In this document: positions 19,332 through 27,533 of the stretch, one piece after another
Numbering within the stretch: the first letter of the stretch is position 1
Layout of the letters: each line of letters begins with the position of its first letter
NCBI RefSeq assembly: GCF_002849225.1
Contig: NZ_PKMC01000002.1
Coordinates: 496,001 to 560,000, forward strand
Direction of reading: 5' to 3'
Source of the DNA: Actinomyces sp. UMB0138
GTDB lineage: Bacteria; Bacillota; Negativicutes; Veillonellales; Veillonellaceae
DNA: 64,000 nucleotides
Notes under the pieces: generated by a model
The model's database searches: none
What the model was told of the DNA's origin: nothing
The model's input: only the letters and a program-made list of their open reading frames with translations
Position numbers and translations under genes: made by a program

Positions 19332-20062
19332 TGAGCCGCCTTCTTGCAAAACGAAACGTCTGGATGCCACCGCTAGCGCTCCTGATCGGGTTCAGTCTCT
19401 TCTTTATGTGGCTGCGCACCGCAAGCCTTTCCCCAAAAGAGTCTCGGCAGCTAAACACCGCAAACCTCATCACCATCATGGGTGAACACCTACTACTTAC
19501 AGTGCTCGGCGCCGTCCTGGTAGTCCTGATCGCGGTGCCAGCAGGCATCATCCTCACCAGGGGGCCGTTGCGTCGCCTTGCCCCCGCCGTACTAGCCCTT
19601 GCCAACGTTGGCCAGGCTGCGCCCTCGATAGGGCTGATAGTGCTTATTGCGATGGGGATAGGCTTCGGCATGAAAACAGCGCTCATAGCGATCGTTGCCT
19701 ACGCCGTACTACCCGTACTCTCGTCCACCATGGTGGGGTTGGAAGGGGTAGACCGGAACACTGTTGAAGCAGCCCGCGGCATGGGCATGAGCGCCCTGGC
19801 TGTCCTCGTGAAAGTAGAACTGCCGCTAGCAAGCCCGGTTGTCCTTGCCGGGCTACGCACCGCCCTAGTCCTGCTAGTCGGCACGGCGACGTTAGCCGTC
19901 TTCGTGAACGGCGGCGGCCTAGGAGTCCTAATCCAAACGGGCATGACCCTCTTCCTGTACAAACTGCTGGTGGCGGGGGCGCTACTGGTAGCCCTGCTTG
20001 CCCTAGCCGTCGACTGGGTTGGGCGCATGATCGAACTGTGGGCCCGGCCGAAAGGAATCTGA
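19331..20062 (+). CDS. Osmoprotectant ABC transporter permease, second subunit
   Basis: A 243-residue membrane protein paralogous to the first permease: about six hydrophobic segments and the EAA-type loop at TVEAARGMGMSALAVLVKVELP. The start overlaps the ATPase stop (TAATG), and AGGAGG lies just before it. It is translationally coupled to the binding-protein gene that follows. Confidence 0.92.
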   Translation: MSRLLAKRNVWMPPLALLIGFSLFFMWLRTASLSPKESRQLNTANLITIMGEHLLLTVLGAVLVVLIAVPAGIILTRGPLRRLAPAVLALANVGQAAPSIGLIVLIAMGIGFGMKTALIAIVAYAVLPVLSSTMVGLEGVDRNTVEAARGMGMSALAVLVKVELPLASPVVLAGLRTALVLLVGTATLAVFVNGGGLGVLIQTGMTLFLYKLLVAGALLVALLALAVDWVGRMIELWARPKGI

Positions 20063-21021
20063 TGAGACGCATAGCAACTTCCCTGGCCCTCCTGAGCGTC
20101 ATTAGCCTTGGCGGGTGCGCGCTTTCGCCCTCGTCCGGATTTGCCCCGGACATGGCCCCCGCCGAAATTGCGCATGAAAAGGGCGCCGAGGGCGTGCACG
20201 TCACCGTCGGATCCAAAAATTTCACCGAAGGTTTAGTCCTTGGCAAACTCGCCGTGATCGCCCTGCGCGCGGCAGGCTACCAGGTTACCGACATGACCGG
20301 GATGCCCGGATCCCAATCCGCGCGGCAAGCCCACACCACCGGGGCAGTAGACTTCGAATTCGAATACACCGGCACCGCCTGGACCATCTACCTGGGCGGC
20401 AAAGGCGTCGCGAACCGCCAAAAACAGTACGAGCTAGTGCGCGAAGCAGACAAGAAAAATGGGCTCACCTGGTTACCCCCTGCACCCATGAACAACACGT
20501 ACGGCTTCGCGGTGCGACAAGCAGACAAGACACACCTGCGAACGCTATCTGACGTGGCCGCCCTCGACCCGGAAACGCTAACCATTTGCGCGGACCCAGA
20601 ATTCTTTTCGCGCGACGACGGCTTACAGCCAGCCCTGGCCCACTACGGTCTGAAGCTGGGGGAAAATCTGCCGAGAAGCAACATAAAACTGATGGATCAG
20701 GGAGCCATGTTCCAGGCGCTCGCGGACGGGCAGTGCAAAGTTGGCGAAGTCATGAGTACGGATGGGCGGATCATGGCGTTGCACCTTGCCACGCTCGAGG
20801 ACGACAAAGGGTATTTCCCGAACTATGCGGTAGCTCCCGTCATTGCTACAGCGAAGCTGCGCGAGTCTCCCGCAATTGCGAAAGTATTTGCCCGTATAAC
20901 CCCGAAGTTGACCACCGAGGCGTTGCAACGGATGAATGCCGCGGTAGATGTCGAGGGCAAAGATCCGGCCAACGTGGCCGCCGATTGGTTGCAAAGCCAG
21001 GGACTGGTGGCTAAGAAGTAG
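20062..21021 (+). CDS. Osmoprotectant-binding lipoprotein (OpuCC/ProX type)
   Basis: A 319-residue extracellular solute-binding protein. From the ATG at 20062 (TGATG overlap with the permease) there is a lipoprotein signal peptide with lipobox SLGGC (Cys19). The mature part begins HVTVGSKNFTEGLVLGKLAVIAL, the hallmark of the OpuAC/QAT family, and contains FEYTGTAW and NNTYGFAV binding-cleft regions. It should be anchored outside the membrane and deliver betaine-like solutes to the permeases. Confidence 0.93.
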   Translation: MRRIATSLALLSVISLGGCALSPSSGFAPDMAPAEIAHEKGAEGVHVTVGSKNFTEGLVLGKLAVIALRAAGYQVTDMTGMPGSQSARQAHTTGAVDFEFEYTGTAWTIYLGGKGVANRQKQYELVREADKKNGLTWLPPAPMNNTYGFAVRQADKTHLRTLSDVAALDPETLTICADPEFFSRDDGLQPALAHYGLKLGENLPRSNIKLMDQGAMFQALADGQCKVGEVMSTDGRIMALHLATLEDDKGYFPNYAVAPVIATAKLRESPAIAKVFARITPKLTTEALQRMNAAVDVEGKDPANVAADWLQSQGLVAKK

Positions 21022-21080
21022 GAGTTTCGCGGGGCATGAAAAATAATGCCAAACCTGGACCGGGTGACTAGGTTGTAAGC

Positions 21081-21845
21081 ATGAACCAGACGCTAGAAAA
21101 ACAGCTTTCTCATAAGAGTATTCGCCGCTTCTTGGATGAGCCCATTTCCGATCAGGTCAGAGCAGATCTGCTAGAGGTGGCACGCCGGACGGCTACTTCC
21201 TGTGGGCTTCAGATGAGCTCCCTGATCCGCCTCACCGACCCGAAGATCAAAGAAGAAGTGGCCAAAATTGCCCACCAGGCCTACATTGCGGAAGCCCCGG
21301 AAATCTGGGTGTTCGTGGCCGATCTGAACCGTGCCCAGCATATTGTGACCGAGAAGGGCCAGGATGGGGCTAATGCCACCACCATGGACGGCTTCTTCCA
21401 GGGATTTACCGATGCCGTGCTGATGGCCCAGAACGTTGCCACAGCTGCCGAGTCAATGGGGCTCGGTACCTGTTTCTTAGGGTCGCTGTTGAATGATCCG
21501 TGGGCGCTGGTTGAGCTGCTGCATCTGCCCAAGCTGGTATTTCCCGCCCTCGGGCTGATGTTCGGCAAGCCTGCCCAGGAACCGCAACTGAAGCCGCGGA
21601 TGCCCATTGCCCTGCGCGCCTACGAAAACGTTTACGACGAGGGCGAGGACGGCTCTTACCTGGAAACGTTCAAGGATTACGACGCCGAGATGACCACCTA
21701 CTATGATCTGCGCGATGCCAATAGGCGTGTCGATTCGTTCACCGAGCAACTGACGCGCATCATTACCCGCGACGCGCCTAAGCGGCGCCGCATCGTGGCA
21801 GCTATAGCAGATCAGGGATTCAATCTGGCCTTGCAGGATAAGTAG
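21081..21845 (+). CDS. NADPH-dependent nitroreductase / flavin reductase (NfsA-like)
   Basis: A 254-residue FMN oxidoreductase of the nitroreductase family. SHKSIRRFLDEPI near the N-terminus carries the FMN-phosphate-binding basic residues, and AESMGLGTCFLGSLLND and FPALGLMFGKPAQEPQLKPRMP are typical of the NfsA/FRP branch. It likely reduces nitro compounds, quinones or free flavin using NADPH. It stands alone, 60 bases after the transporter operon and convergent with the next gene. Confidence 0.88.
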   Translation: MNQTLEKQLSHKSIRRFLDEPISDQVRADLLEVARRTATSCGLQMSSLIRLTDPKIKEEVAKIAHQAYIAEAPEIWVFVADLNRAQHIVTEKGQDGANATTMDGFFQGFTDAVLMAQNVATAAESMGLGTCFLGSLLNDPWALVELLHLPKLVFPALGLMFGKPAQEPQLKPRMPIALRAYENVYDEGEDGSYLETFKDYDAEMTTYYDLRDANRRVDSFTEQLTRIITRDAPKRRRIVAAIADQGFNLALQDK

Positions 21846-21856
21846 GCGGCGTAGGC

Positions 21857-22765
21857 CTAGACGTAACGCATGGCGGTGGCTACGGTGATTCGGCCGTAGC
21901 TGCCGCCAAATATTGCGGCGTGCACCGCCAGAATGTGTAGTTGGTGGATGCCCATGCGTTTCTTCCAACCTTCTTGCAGTTTCGAGACGGAATTGTAACC
22001 GGCGTAGATGCGATCTAGGTAGGGTTGGCCGAATACTTCTAGGTAGGCCAAGTCGGTTTCTGCGTGTCCACCCTGGGCGGCCGGGTCGATGATGACTCCT
22101 ACTGTATTGTGCAGCGCGTCGCGGTTTCCTTCGGGACTTCCGGTCCCAGCTGCCTGGGGCGCCCACTGCAGGTCTTCCTTACGAGCCCACAGCACATTGC
22201 CCGTCCATAGGTCACCGTGGATGCGCGCTGGGGCGTCTGCGGCCAGTAGAGCCGGTTGGGCCGAGGAGAAGTCGCCGCGGCTGATGCGGGCAGCAACCTT
22301 TTCCACGATTTTTACGTCCGAGGCTGACATGGATCCGTTTTCGCGGGCGTATTTCATACACGGCAAGATTCGTTGCTCAGCAAAGAATTCGCCCCAGGTA
22401 GGTAGTGATTCCTTGGAGTTGGCTGCCGGTAGGCGTAGTTCTTTCCGGCCCATGTAGCCGTCCCCCTGCCATCCGGCGGGAGGGGCTCCCCATCCGGCCG
22501 CCCCGGCCGCGTGGGTGCGTGCTAGGGCACGCCCAAATTCAAAAGCGGCTACCTCATCTACGCGGGTCTCGTGGATGCGCCTGGTAGAGAGACGCCCGGG
22601 CACCGCCCCGGTGTGGGGGACAACGAAGGCGCCCCCTTGCGCCATCGGTTCGGCTAACCACTGTAGGCCCAACGCCTCGAGTACAGTCGCATATGGGCGA
22701 GACGGCTCCGTCTTTGCGAAGTCGTCGTGGGCAGGGGCAACCATAGGATCTAGCTGTTCAACCAT
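21857..22765 (-). CDS. Fructosamine kinase family protein
   Basis: A 302-residue member of the FN3K/aminoglycoside-phosphotransferase-like kinases, which phosphorylate sugars bound to amines or proteins and so start deglycation. Visible motifs are AFEFGRALARTHAAGA, GDGYMGRKELRLPAANS, HGDLWTGNVLWA (catalytic loop) and VIIDPAAQGGHAETDLAYLEVFG (metal-binding Asp). Its exact substrate is unknown. Divergent from the tRNA-Arg region and convergent with the nitroreductase. Confidence 0.9.
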   Translation of the reverse strand: MVEQLDPMVAPAHDDFAKTEPSRPYATVLEALGLQWLAEPMAQGGAFVVPHTGAVPGRLSTRRIHETRVDEVAAFEFGRALARTHAAGAAGWGAPPAGWQGDGYMGRKELRLPAANSKESLPTWGEFFAEQRILPCMKYARENGSMSASDVKIVEKVAARISRGDFSSAQPALLAADAPARIHGDLWTGNVLWARKEDLQWAPQAAGTGSPEGNRDALHNTVGVIIDPAAQGGHAETDLAYLEVFGQPYLDRIYAGYNSVSKLQEGWKKRMGIHQLHILAVHAAIFGGSYGRITVATAMRYV

Positions 22766-22955
22766 GCATCCATTGTCTCGCTAAGAGCCAGAGGTGTGAA
22801 CTGGACAGCAAAAGTTGCGCTGAAAAAGGGCTGTTAGTTCGCGGGTTCCTACATAGGCGCAGGTAAGAGCCTCTGTGATCAGGATCGCGTCCCGCCGGTT
22901 TGGAGGTTTCGCGTTCCGGTTGTAGAGTAATTACGTCAAAGCGAACAACGCTTAT

Positions 22956-23028
22956 GCGCCCGTAGCTCAATGGATAGAGCATCTGACTACGGATCAGAAG
23001 GTTGGGGGTTCGAGTCCCTTCGGGCGCG
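22956..23028 (+). tRNA. tRNA-Arg (ACG), prophage integration site
   Basis: A 73-base cloverleaf with acceptor GCGCCCG / CGGGCGC, D-arm TAGCTCAATGGATAGAGCA, anticodon loop CTACGGA (ACG) and T-loop GGTTCGAGTCC. Its 3' part (from 22995) is the left att core of the prophage, so the gene stays complete after integration. Confidence 0.97.
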
Positions 23029-23308
23029 CAGACACCCCGTCTAGTTGAGACCCAGCTAGGCGGGGTTCGTCGTACCCGCTAACTAGTTCTTGTACAGTGA
23101 CGCGCAAGACTTTAGCGACTTTATCGAGTTCCGATAGTCTCCACTCGCGTTGCCCGCGCCACCTGAACCCCGCGCTGGCTCTATCCATGCCTATAGCGCG
23201 CGCTAATTCTGAACAGGTTACGCGCTTTACGGCGCAAAACGCCCTAATGTTGTTTGCTACCGCGTCCGCTGTGGTGTGTGTTGCTGGTGCTATCTTTGTC
23301 GCTGTCAT
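22994..23308 (-). CDS. Prophage immunity repressor, lysogen (truncated) form
   Basis: A 104-residue HTH protein from the ATG at 23308. The helix-turn-helix region is CSELARAIGMDRASAGF with following SELDKVAKVLRVTVQELV, like Cro/CI-type regulators. The last residues, ARPKGLEPPTF, are encoded by the antisense of the att core in tRNA-Arg, and the stop TGA uses host base 22994. In circular phage DNA the same codon would be TGG and the frame would continue through phage sequence now at attR (37716 down to 37668), adding WFGASGYLTSWFTLAA. The LAA ending resembles ssrA tags. So integration would remove a degradation tag and stabilise the repressor. It is divergent from the Cro-like gene. Confidence 0.8.
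   Translation of the reverse strand: MTATKIAPATHTTADAVANNIRAFCAVKRVTCSELARAIGMDRASAGFRWRGQREWRLSELDKVAKVLRVTVQELVSGYDEPRLAGSQLDGVSARPKGLEPPTF
22995..23033 (+). other. attL core
   Basis: 39 bases from the anticodon-arm 3' strand through the T-arm and acceptor of tRNA-Arg plus five more bases, identical to 37717-37755. The base before it is T here (host) and C before the right copy (phage), which changes the repressor stop codon. Confidence 0.95.
23035..23065 (+). terminator. Phage-supplied terminator for tRNA-Arg
   Basis: CCCCGTCTAG pairs with CTAGGCGGGG (one G-U) around an 11-base loop, followed by TTCGT. It replaces the host hairpin now at 37756-37788. On the minus strand it is part of the repressor coding sequence. 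Confidence 0.7.
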
Positions 23309-23408
23309 AGATCCAGGATAATGCAAAATGCACAGAATAGAAAATATCTAGATATATCGCCGGTCGGTGTGTCGCGCATCTTTTCTTGTGCGAAATCGAC
23401 AAAGATAG
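23290..23408. promoter_or_regulatory. Repressor/Cro control region with inverted operators
   Basis: A 12-base sequence CTATCTTTGTCG (23290-23301) recurs as its exact reverse complement CGACAAAGATAG (23397-23408), one copy just inside each divergent gene start. Between them lies a perfect palindrome ATATCTAGATAT (23344-23355) and a -10-like GATAAT (23317-23322). These fit operators and divergent promoters of a genetic switch. Confidence 0.55.
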
Positions 23409-23413
23409 TTCGC

Positions 23414-23650
23414 GTGACTACTTCTCAAGTTTTGGCTAGCCGCGCGGTCAAGAATTATTTAGCGCGGCGTGGGTGTCCTATGGGCACCCTCGCGAAAGAA
23501 GCGGGTATGAAACCCGCTCGGTTTTACGAGCGCCTACGAGGCCGCTCGAAATGGACTGTTGATGAATTGTTCGCCCTCGCAGACGCGGGCGTTCAAATCC
23601 CTGGCATTGATCCGACTTTCATCCCCGCATGGTTGGAGGGTGCCCAATGA
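23414..23650 (+). CDS. Cro-like HTH regulator
   Basis: A 78-residue protein from the GTG at 23414, first gene of the rightward early operon. GCPMGTLAKEAGMKPARFYERL followed by SKWTVDELFALADAGVQI gives a helix-turn-helix of the Cro/C1 type, similar in layout to the divergent repressor. It likely represses the repressor promoter and favours lytic growth. A longer frame with another GTG (about 23369) exists; no strong ribosome site decides the start. Its stop overlaps the next start (ATGA). Confidence 0.68.
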   Translation: MTTSQVLASRAVKNYLARRGCPMGTLAKEAGMKPARFYERLRGRSKWTVDELFALADAGVQIPGIDPTFIPAWLEGAQ

Positions 23651-23910
23651 GTGAAGGAATAAAAAGGGGGCAGGTAGTCGGTAGTACCGTCCGTGAAGCC
23701 CTAACGGCAATCATTGACGATATTGGAGATCACCAAGTGCTAGCCCTTGCTTTGATCTCAATGGGTCAACCCGACTGTGCCCAGGCTGTCGTTACTGTAA
23801 ACCCCGCTCAAACGCCTTATAGCGCTATCCAGGCCGTAGATTATGCGACTTCCAAGCTCCAAAACGCGCTAAAAGTCGCTCTAGTTCAAAGGGGAAACTA
23901 TGAAGACTAA
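23647..23910 (+). CDS. Early prophage protein, unknown
   Basis: An 87-residue protein starting at the ATGA overlap with the Cro-like gene. It has mixed helical composition with VREALTAIIDDIGDHQVLALALI and a polar C-terminus. No family is recognised. Coupled to genes on both sides (next ATG at 23900), so it is an integral member of the early operon. Confidence 0.7.
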   Translation: MSEGIKRGQVVGSTVREALTAIIDDIGDHQVLALALISMGQPDCAQAVVTVNPAQTPYSAIQAVDYATSKLQNALKVALVQRGNYED

Positions 23911-24115
23911 TTGGTTTATCGCCGGGGCATGGGCCTGTCTAGCTGTTTCGTTTGTCTCGCTAATGCTTGTTATCGCCCTGTTCATGCTGCCTTTTGACGT
24001 GTTCGGGGGCATAACCAGGGCAGCGGCAATGACATTCGCCAGCGCGCTAACAAGCTATCTGACCCTTATCGGCGCGTTTGTCCTATCCCTACTTGACCAA
24101 GTAAGGGGTCGGTAA
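23900..24115 (+). CDS. Small two-helix membrane protein of the prophage
   Basis: 71 residues with two hydrophobic segments (about residues 6-33 and 41-66) and a basic tail DQVRGR. The start overlaps the preceding gene by 11 bases and AAAGGGGAAAC serves as ribosome site. The function is unknown; early phage membrane proteins of this size are often involved in superinfection exclusion, which cannot be shown here. Confidence 0.68.
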   Translation: MKTNWFIAGAWACLAVSFVSLMLVIALFMLPFDVFGGITRAAAMTFASALTSYLTLIGAFVLSLLDQVRGR

Positions 24116-24973
24116 ATGGGTGCCGCGCCAGAGCCTAATGCTTCGTGGCCTTTGCCGTCGCTTTTGACCTCACTTAAGCGCGCTCATTGGGGTGTGCTTA
24201 CCGGTGGCAGGCGGCAAGGCGTTCGCTCAACGCTCGAGGGCCTTGCCGCTCAACTTCCACATGTGAAAGCCCAAGGGCGAACAACAGTGCTACAGATCGC
24301 CGGGGCGGCTGGCCTCTCGGAAGACTGGTGCCGCCAGTGCTTGCGCTGTCTAGAGGACATGGGCGTAATCGTTTGGCACAGGGGAACTATTTTCGAGGGA
24401 AAACCGATACCGTCTACGTTCCGAATCGTAAAGAAGAAGCTAGTACAGCTAATCCGCATCGCGCGCGGGGAATCGTCTAGGCGCCTTGCTCAGGCTCGCA
24501 AGGCATTTGATGCACGACTTTCGCGCCTTAAGAGGAATAGTTTACCGCCGTATAAGAGGGAAAACGCGGCCCTCCGTACAGAACCCAGTAGGGGCCTCAC
24601 CACCTATAAAGGTGAGTCGCCTACGGCGGCGAACTCACCGCAGACCAATAATTCCGCAAAGGCTGAAAGCCGAAAGAAAATGCCAGCTATCCCAAATGAT
24701 ATTCCAGCTCATAGACTCGCCCACCCCTGTCCGCATGGCCACCAGTCGGCTAGCCGATGTGCACAGTGCCGTTATAACGCGATGGACGCTAACCAGATAG
24801 CCGAATGGCAAGCCGAACGCATGAACTCCCTAGGAGGGTATTACCAGACCATCCCCGCGGCCCCTATAACTCACCTCAGTGCCCAGGTAGAGGTATTGGT
24901 AGCCAAAGGCCTTAGCGGGGCAAAGATAGCCCTCGCAATGGCAAAGAAGAAGCGAGAACAGCATGTGCGCTAA
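24116..24973 (+). CDS. Probable phage replication initiator with winged HTH
   Basis: A 285-residue protein immediately after the membrane protein. The N-terminal third resembles a winged helix-turn-helix (TTVLQIAGAAGLSEDWCRQCLRCLEDMGVIVWHRG). A basic linker follows, then a zinc-ribbon-like CPHGHQSASRCAQCR and a C-terminal helical region. Primary replication proteins of small actinophages have this layout and no DNA polymerase or helicase is present, so it probably binds the origin and recruits host replication proteins. The role is inferred from position and domain order. Confidence 0.55.
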   Translation: MGAAPEPNASWPLPSLLTSLKRAHWGVLTGGRRQGVRSTLEGLAAQLPHVKAQGRTTVLQIAGAAGLSEDWCRQCLRCLEDMGVIVWHRGTIFEGKPIPSTFRIVKKKLVQLIRIARGESSRRLAQARKAFDARLSRLKRNSLPPYKRENAALRTEPSRGLTTYKGESPTAANSPQTNNSAKAESRKKMPAIPNDIPAHRLAHPCPHGHQSASRCAQCRYNAMDANQIAEWQAERMNSLGGYYQTIPAAPITHLSAQVEVLVAKGLSGAKIALAMAKKKREQHVR

Positions 24974-25229
24974 TGATCTAGCCCAAGCACGGATAGAGCG
25001 GGCGCTAGAGGACGTGGCAGCGGCAATTAGCGCCCTGGAAGTCGTTGAGTCAATGCTAAAGACCCCACTATCTGCCAAGGCGACCAGGTTCCCGCAAACG
25101 CGCGCAGTACAGCAAGCCCGCGCGGCTTTGGGTATGAGCGTTGACAACCTCGTCATAGCCGAATCGTTCTTACGCGCCCGCAAACGCCAGCTAGCGGCGC
25201 TACAGCAAAAGAAGGGGGTGGGGGTATGA
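24963..25229 (+). CDS. Small helical prophage protein, unknown
   Basis: 88 residues, mostly helical and alanine-rich with basic C-terminus (SFLRARKRQLAALQQKKG). It overlaps the replication-type gene by 11 bases and the HNH gene by 4. No family recognised. Confidence 0.65.
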   Translation: MCANDLAQARIERALEDVAAAISALEVVESMLKTPLSAKATRFPQTRAVQQARAALGMSVDNLVIAESFLRARKRQLAALQQKKGVGV

Positions 25230-25501
25230 GAGCGTGGACCGGTAAGGAGAAAAAGCGGTGGGGGCCCCTCATTATCGGTACCTATGGGGCTAAGTGCTGG
25301 ATATGCGGACGCCCGATCAATCTAGCGTTGAAACATCCACATAAAGAATCATTCACAATTGACCATGTTCGCCCGCGCGCGCTTGGCGGCTCCAACTCAC
25401 TTGCTAACCTTCGTCCCGCGCATCTTGTCTGCAACTCGAGGAAAGGAAAGCAAGTGAAAGTCACGCGAAATCCGGAGGACAACAGCGACTTTTTTAAGTG
25501 A
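25226..25501 (+). CDS. Phage HNH endonuclease
   Basis: 91 residues with CWICGRPIN, TIDHVRPRALGGSNSLANLRPAH and LVCNSRKG, giving a complete HNH fold with zinc-binding cysteines. Located right before the noncoding gap and terminase genes, as in the remnant at 10 kb, suggesting that it assists cos cleavage. Shares the CWICG...P pattern with that protein but is otherwise diverged. Confidence 0.88.
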   Translation: MRAWTGKEKKRWGPLIIGTYGAKCWICGRPINLALKHPHKESFTIDHVRPRALGGSNSLANLRPAHLVCNSRKGKQVKVTRNPEDNSDFFK

Positions 25502-25630
25502 ACCAGGTGCCAGGAGATCCCGCGCCAGCATAGAAGTTTATCTATAAACCAAATAAAAAAACGCCCCCACGAAAGAGGGTGAAACCAGCAAAATAAAGCC
25601 AAAAAATAGACCTGAAAAGAGAGCAAAAAA
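25502..25630 (+). other. Noncoding gap before terminase; possible cos/packaging region
   Basis: 129 bases without a gene, AT-rich. It contains GTTTATCTATAAAC (25536-25549, near-perfect inverted repeat) and short purine runs. Same relative place as the gap in the 10-kb remnant. A cos site is plausible but not demonstrated. Confidence 0.35.
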
Positions 25631-25939
25631 GTGTCAAAAACACCCCAACTTTTCCACATTGGACCCGAAACCGACGAACCAACCCCCTTAGAGCTCGCAG
25701 CCAAGAACCATTTAGCCTATTTGAAAGACCAAGGCCTACTAGGCAAGCAACATGAGCTAATATCACAGCTCGTTCTAGACCTAGCGAAAGCGGTAGGAGT
25801 AGGGGCACAGTCCGCTAAAACCTCAACCCCGCTCGCAGCCGCCCAATTACTCGCAGCAATGGAGCGCCTACCACAAATGCCAGACGCTACCACCGCAGAC
25901 CAGCTACAAAAGACTCTCAAGGGACTAAGCACAAAGTGA
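25631..25939 (+). CDS. Phage terminase small subunit
   Basis: 102 residues from a GTG start preceded by AAGAGAG. N-terminal polar segment, then helices (LELAAKNHLAYLKDQGLL, HELISQLVLDLAKAVG) and AAAQLLAAMERLP. The GTGA overlap with the large terminase and size support a small terminase that binds the packaging site. No sequence motif is decisive. Confidence 0.68.
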   Translation: MSKTPQLFHIGPETDEPTPLELAAKNHLAYLKDQGLLGKQHELISQLVLDLAKAVGVGAQSAKTSTPLAAAQLLAAMERLPQMPDATTADQLQKTLKGLSTK

Positions 25940-27438
25940 GAGAGGACGAACTCACCGCCCGCGCCGCCTCGGACTGGAACAAGTTCTTAGCTGGGGATGA
26001 AAAACGCGCCGCCCCGCCCAAATACGCCACCAGCCCAAAGGCAGGGGCCGATAACGAGCTAGAGCTAATCGAATCTGTCTCTAAGGGCCTTGACGCCCCC
26101 TTGTTGCAATGGCAGCGATACGTTACCCGCGTAGCTACCGAAAAGACCGAGGACGGCGAATACCGGTACAAAATCGTAATCGTCACAGTTCCGCGCCAAT
26201 CGGGAAAAACAACGTTAATGCGCGCGATCCTTACCGCGCGCCTGTTAACCCGGCCCGGCTTCGTCGGACGGTTCACCGCGCAAAACGGCGCAAAAGCGCG
26301 GGAGCGTTTCGCAGACCTGATTAAGATCTTCGAAAAAGACGGCAACCCGCTAGCCCCCTTCGTGAGAATCAAGCGAGGGATAGGCGCGGAATCCATCGAA
26401 GCGAAATGGAACGCTAGCGCGGATCTGAAACCTTTCGCCCCAACCCTGAAAAATGGCCACGGCGACACCCCGACTTGCGTTTTTCTTGATGAAGCCTGGG
26501 CATTTGATACCGGGGCCGGAACCGGGCTACTTGGCGCGCTTATCCCGTCTATGCAAACCATCAAAGACCGTCAATTTTGGATTATCTCGACCGCTGGCAA
26601 CCTCAATTCGACATTTTTCAAGGAATGGGTAGACAAAGGCCGCGCCGCCCTGGATGACCCGCACGCCCCTATAGCGTTTTTTGAATGGTCAAAACCCGAC
26701 AGCCTAGACCTTGCAGACATTAGCGCTTGGGAACAGTTCCACCCCGCCTGTGGAGCCCCGCCCCTGGGCATCGTTTCAGCGCAGACGCTAACGAGTGACG
26801 CGGCCCTCGTGCCCGTGGTAGAGCGAGAACGCGCTTACGGCAATCTCTGGCAGGCAGAGGACGAAAAAACCGTAATACCCCTTACCGACTGGGACGCGTG
26901 CGAGGGCAACCTCGAAGCCCCCGGAAAAGGCGTTGACGTAGTGCTCGCATACGAGGTGGCAGGATTCAACGAGCACGCTTGCGTTGTCGCAGCGTGGAAG
27001 AACGAGGGCGAAAAAGTCTGTATCAAGACCGTCAAAAGCGCACCCGGTACCGATTGGATACTGCCCACCCTCGAAGACCTACGCACACGGCTTAGCCCGC
27101 GCGCTATCTTGGCAGATGACGGCGGCGCGACACGCGAAATTACTGATCTAGCCCGCCTGAAAGGCATCGAGGTATACACCCTTAGGCCCCGTGAGTTCGC
27201 CACTGCTACTAGCGCTTTCATAGACGGGATAAAGACCGGACGGATAACGCACGGAGGCAGTGCGGAAATGCGCGCGTGTGCCCAGCGCGCCGCCCTTAGA
27301 CCCATGGCAGACGCCTACGTTTGGTACCGGCGCGGTTCCAACGGACCGATAGACGATCTCATTGCCGCCACCGTCGCATACCGGGGCGCTCTCATGGCTC
27401 CACCGCCCGCGCCGGGCCCGCTAATAGCTTTCACATAA
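25936..27438 (+). CDS. Phage terminase large subunit
   Basis: 500 residues. The ATPase domain shows Walker A VTVPRQSGKTT and Walker B CVFLDEAWAF, with coupling motif IISTAG. The C-terminal nuclease domain has acidic positions in VVLAYEVAGFNEHA and RAILADDGGATREI. It cuts and packages phage DNA with ATP. It starts with GTG overlapping the small subunit. The ATPase is close in type to that of the 11-kb remnant but clearly a different lineage. Confidence 0.93.
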   Translation: MREDELTARAASDWNKFLAGDEKRAAPPKYATSPKAGADNELELIESVSKGLDAPLLQWQRYVTRVATEKTEDGEYRYKIVIVTVPRQSGKTTLMRAILTARLLTRPGFVGRFTAQNGAKARERFADLIKIFEKDGNPLAPFVRIKRGIGAESIEAKWNASADLKPFAPTLKNGHGDTPTCVFLDEAWAFDTGAGTGLLGALIPSMQTIKDRQFWIISTAGNLNSTFFKEWVDKGRAALDDPHAPIAFFEWSKPDSLDLADISAWEQFHPACGAPPLGIVSAQTLTSDAALVPVVERERAYGNLWQAEDEKTVIPLTDWDACEGNLEAPGKGVDVVLAYEVAGFNEHACVVAAWKNEGEKVCIKTVKSAPGTDWILPTLEDLRTRLSPRAILADDGGATREITDLARLKGIEVYTLRPREFATATSAFIDGIKTGRITHGGSAEMRACAQRAALRPMADAYVWYRRGSNGPIDDLIAATVAYRGALMAPPPAPGPLIAFT

Positions 27439-27533
27439 TCCACAGGCCAAACCGCGCCACCACGCGCAAAAACCAAACCCACCCGGCCCGCGCCGGGCCC
27501 CGCCTGTCATAGGGCCCTGGCAGTCTTTGGGGC

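Noticed and set aside
22994..23033. Repressor end encoded by antisense tRNA as a mere annotation artefact
   Set aside because: Frames over antisense tRNA often end in similar residues by chance. Here the HTH frame has no earlier stop, and the reconstructed attP gives a precise LAA ending, so a functional reading is preferred.
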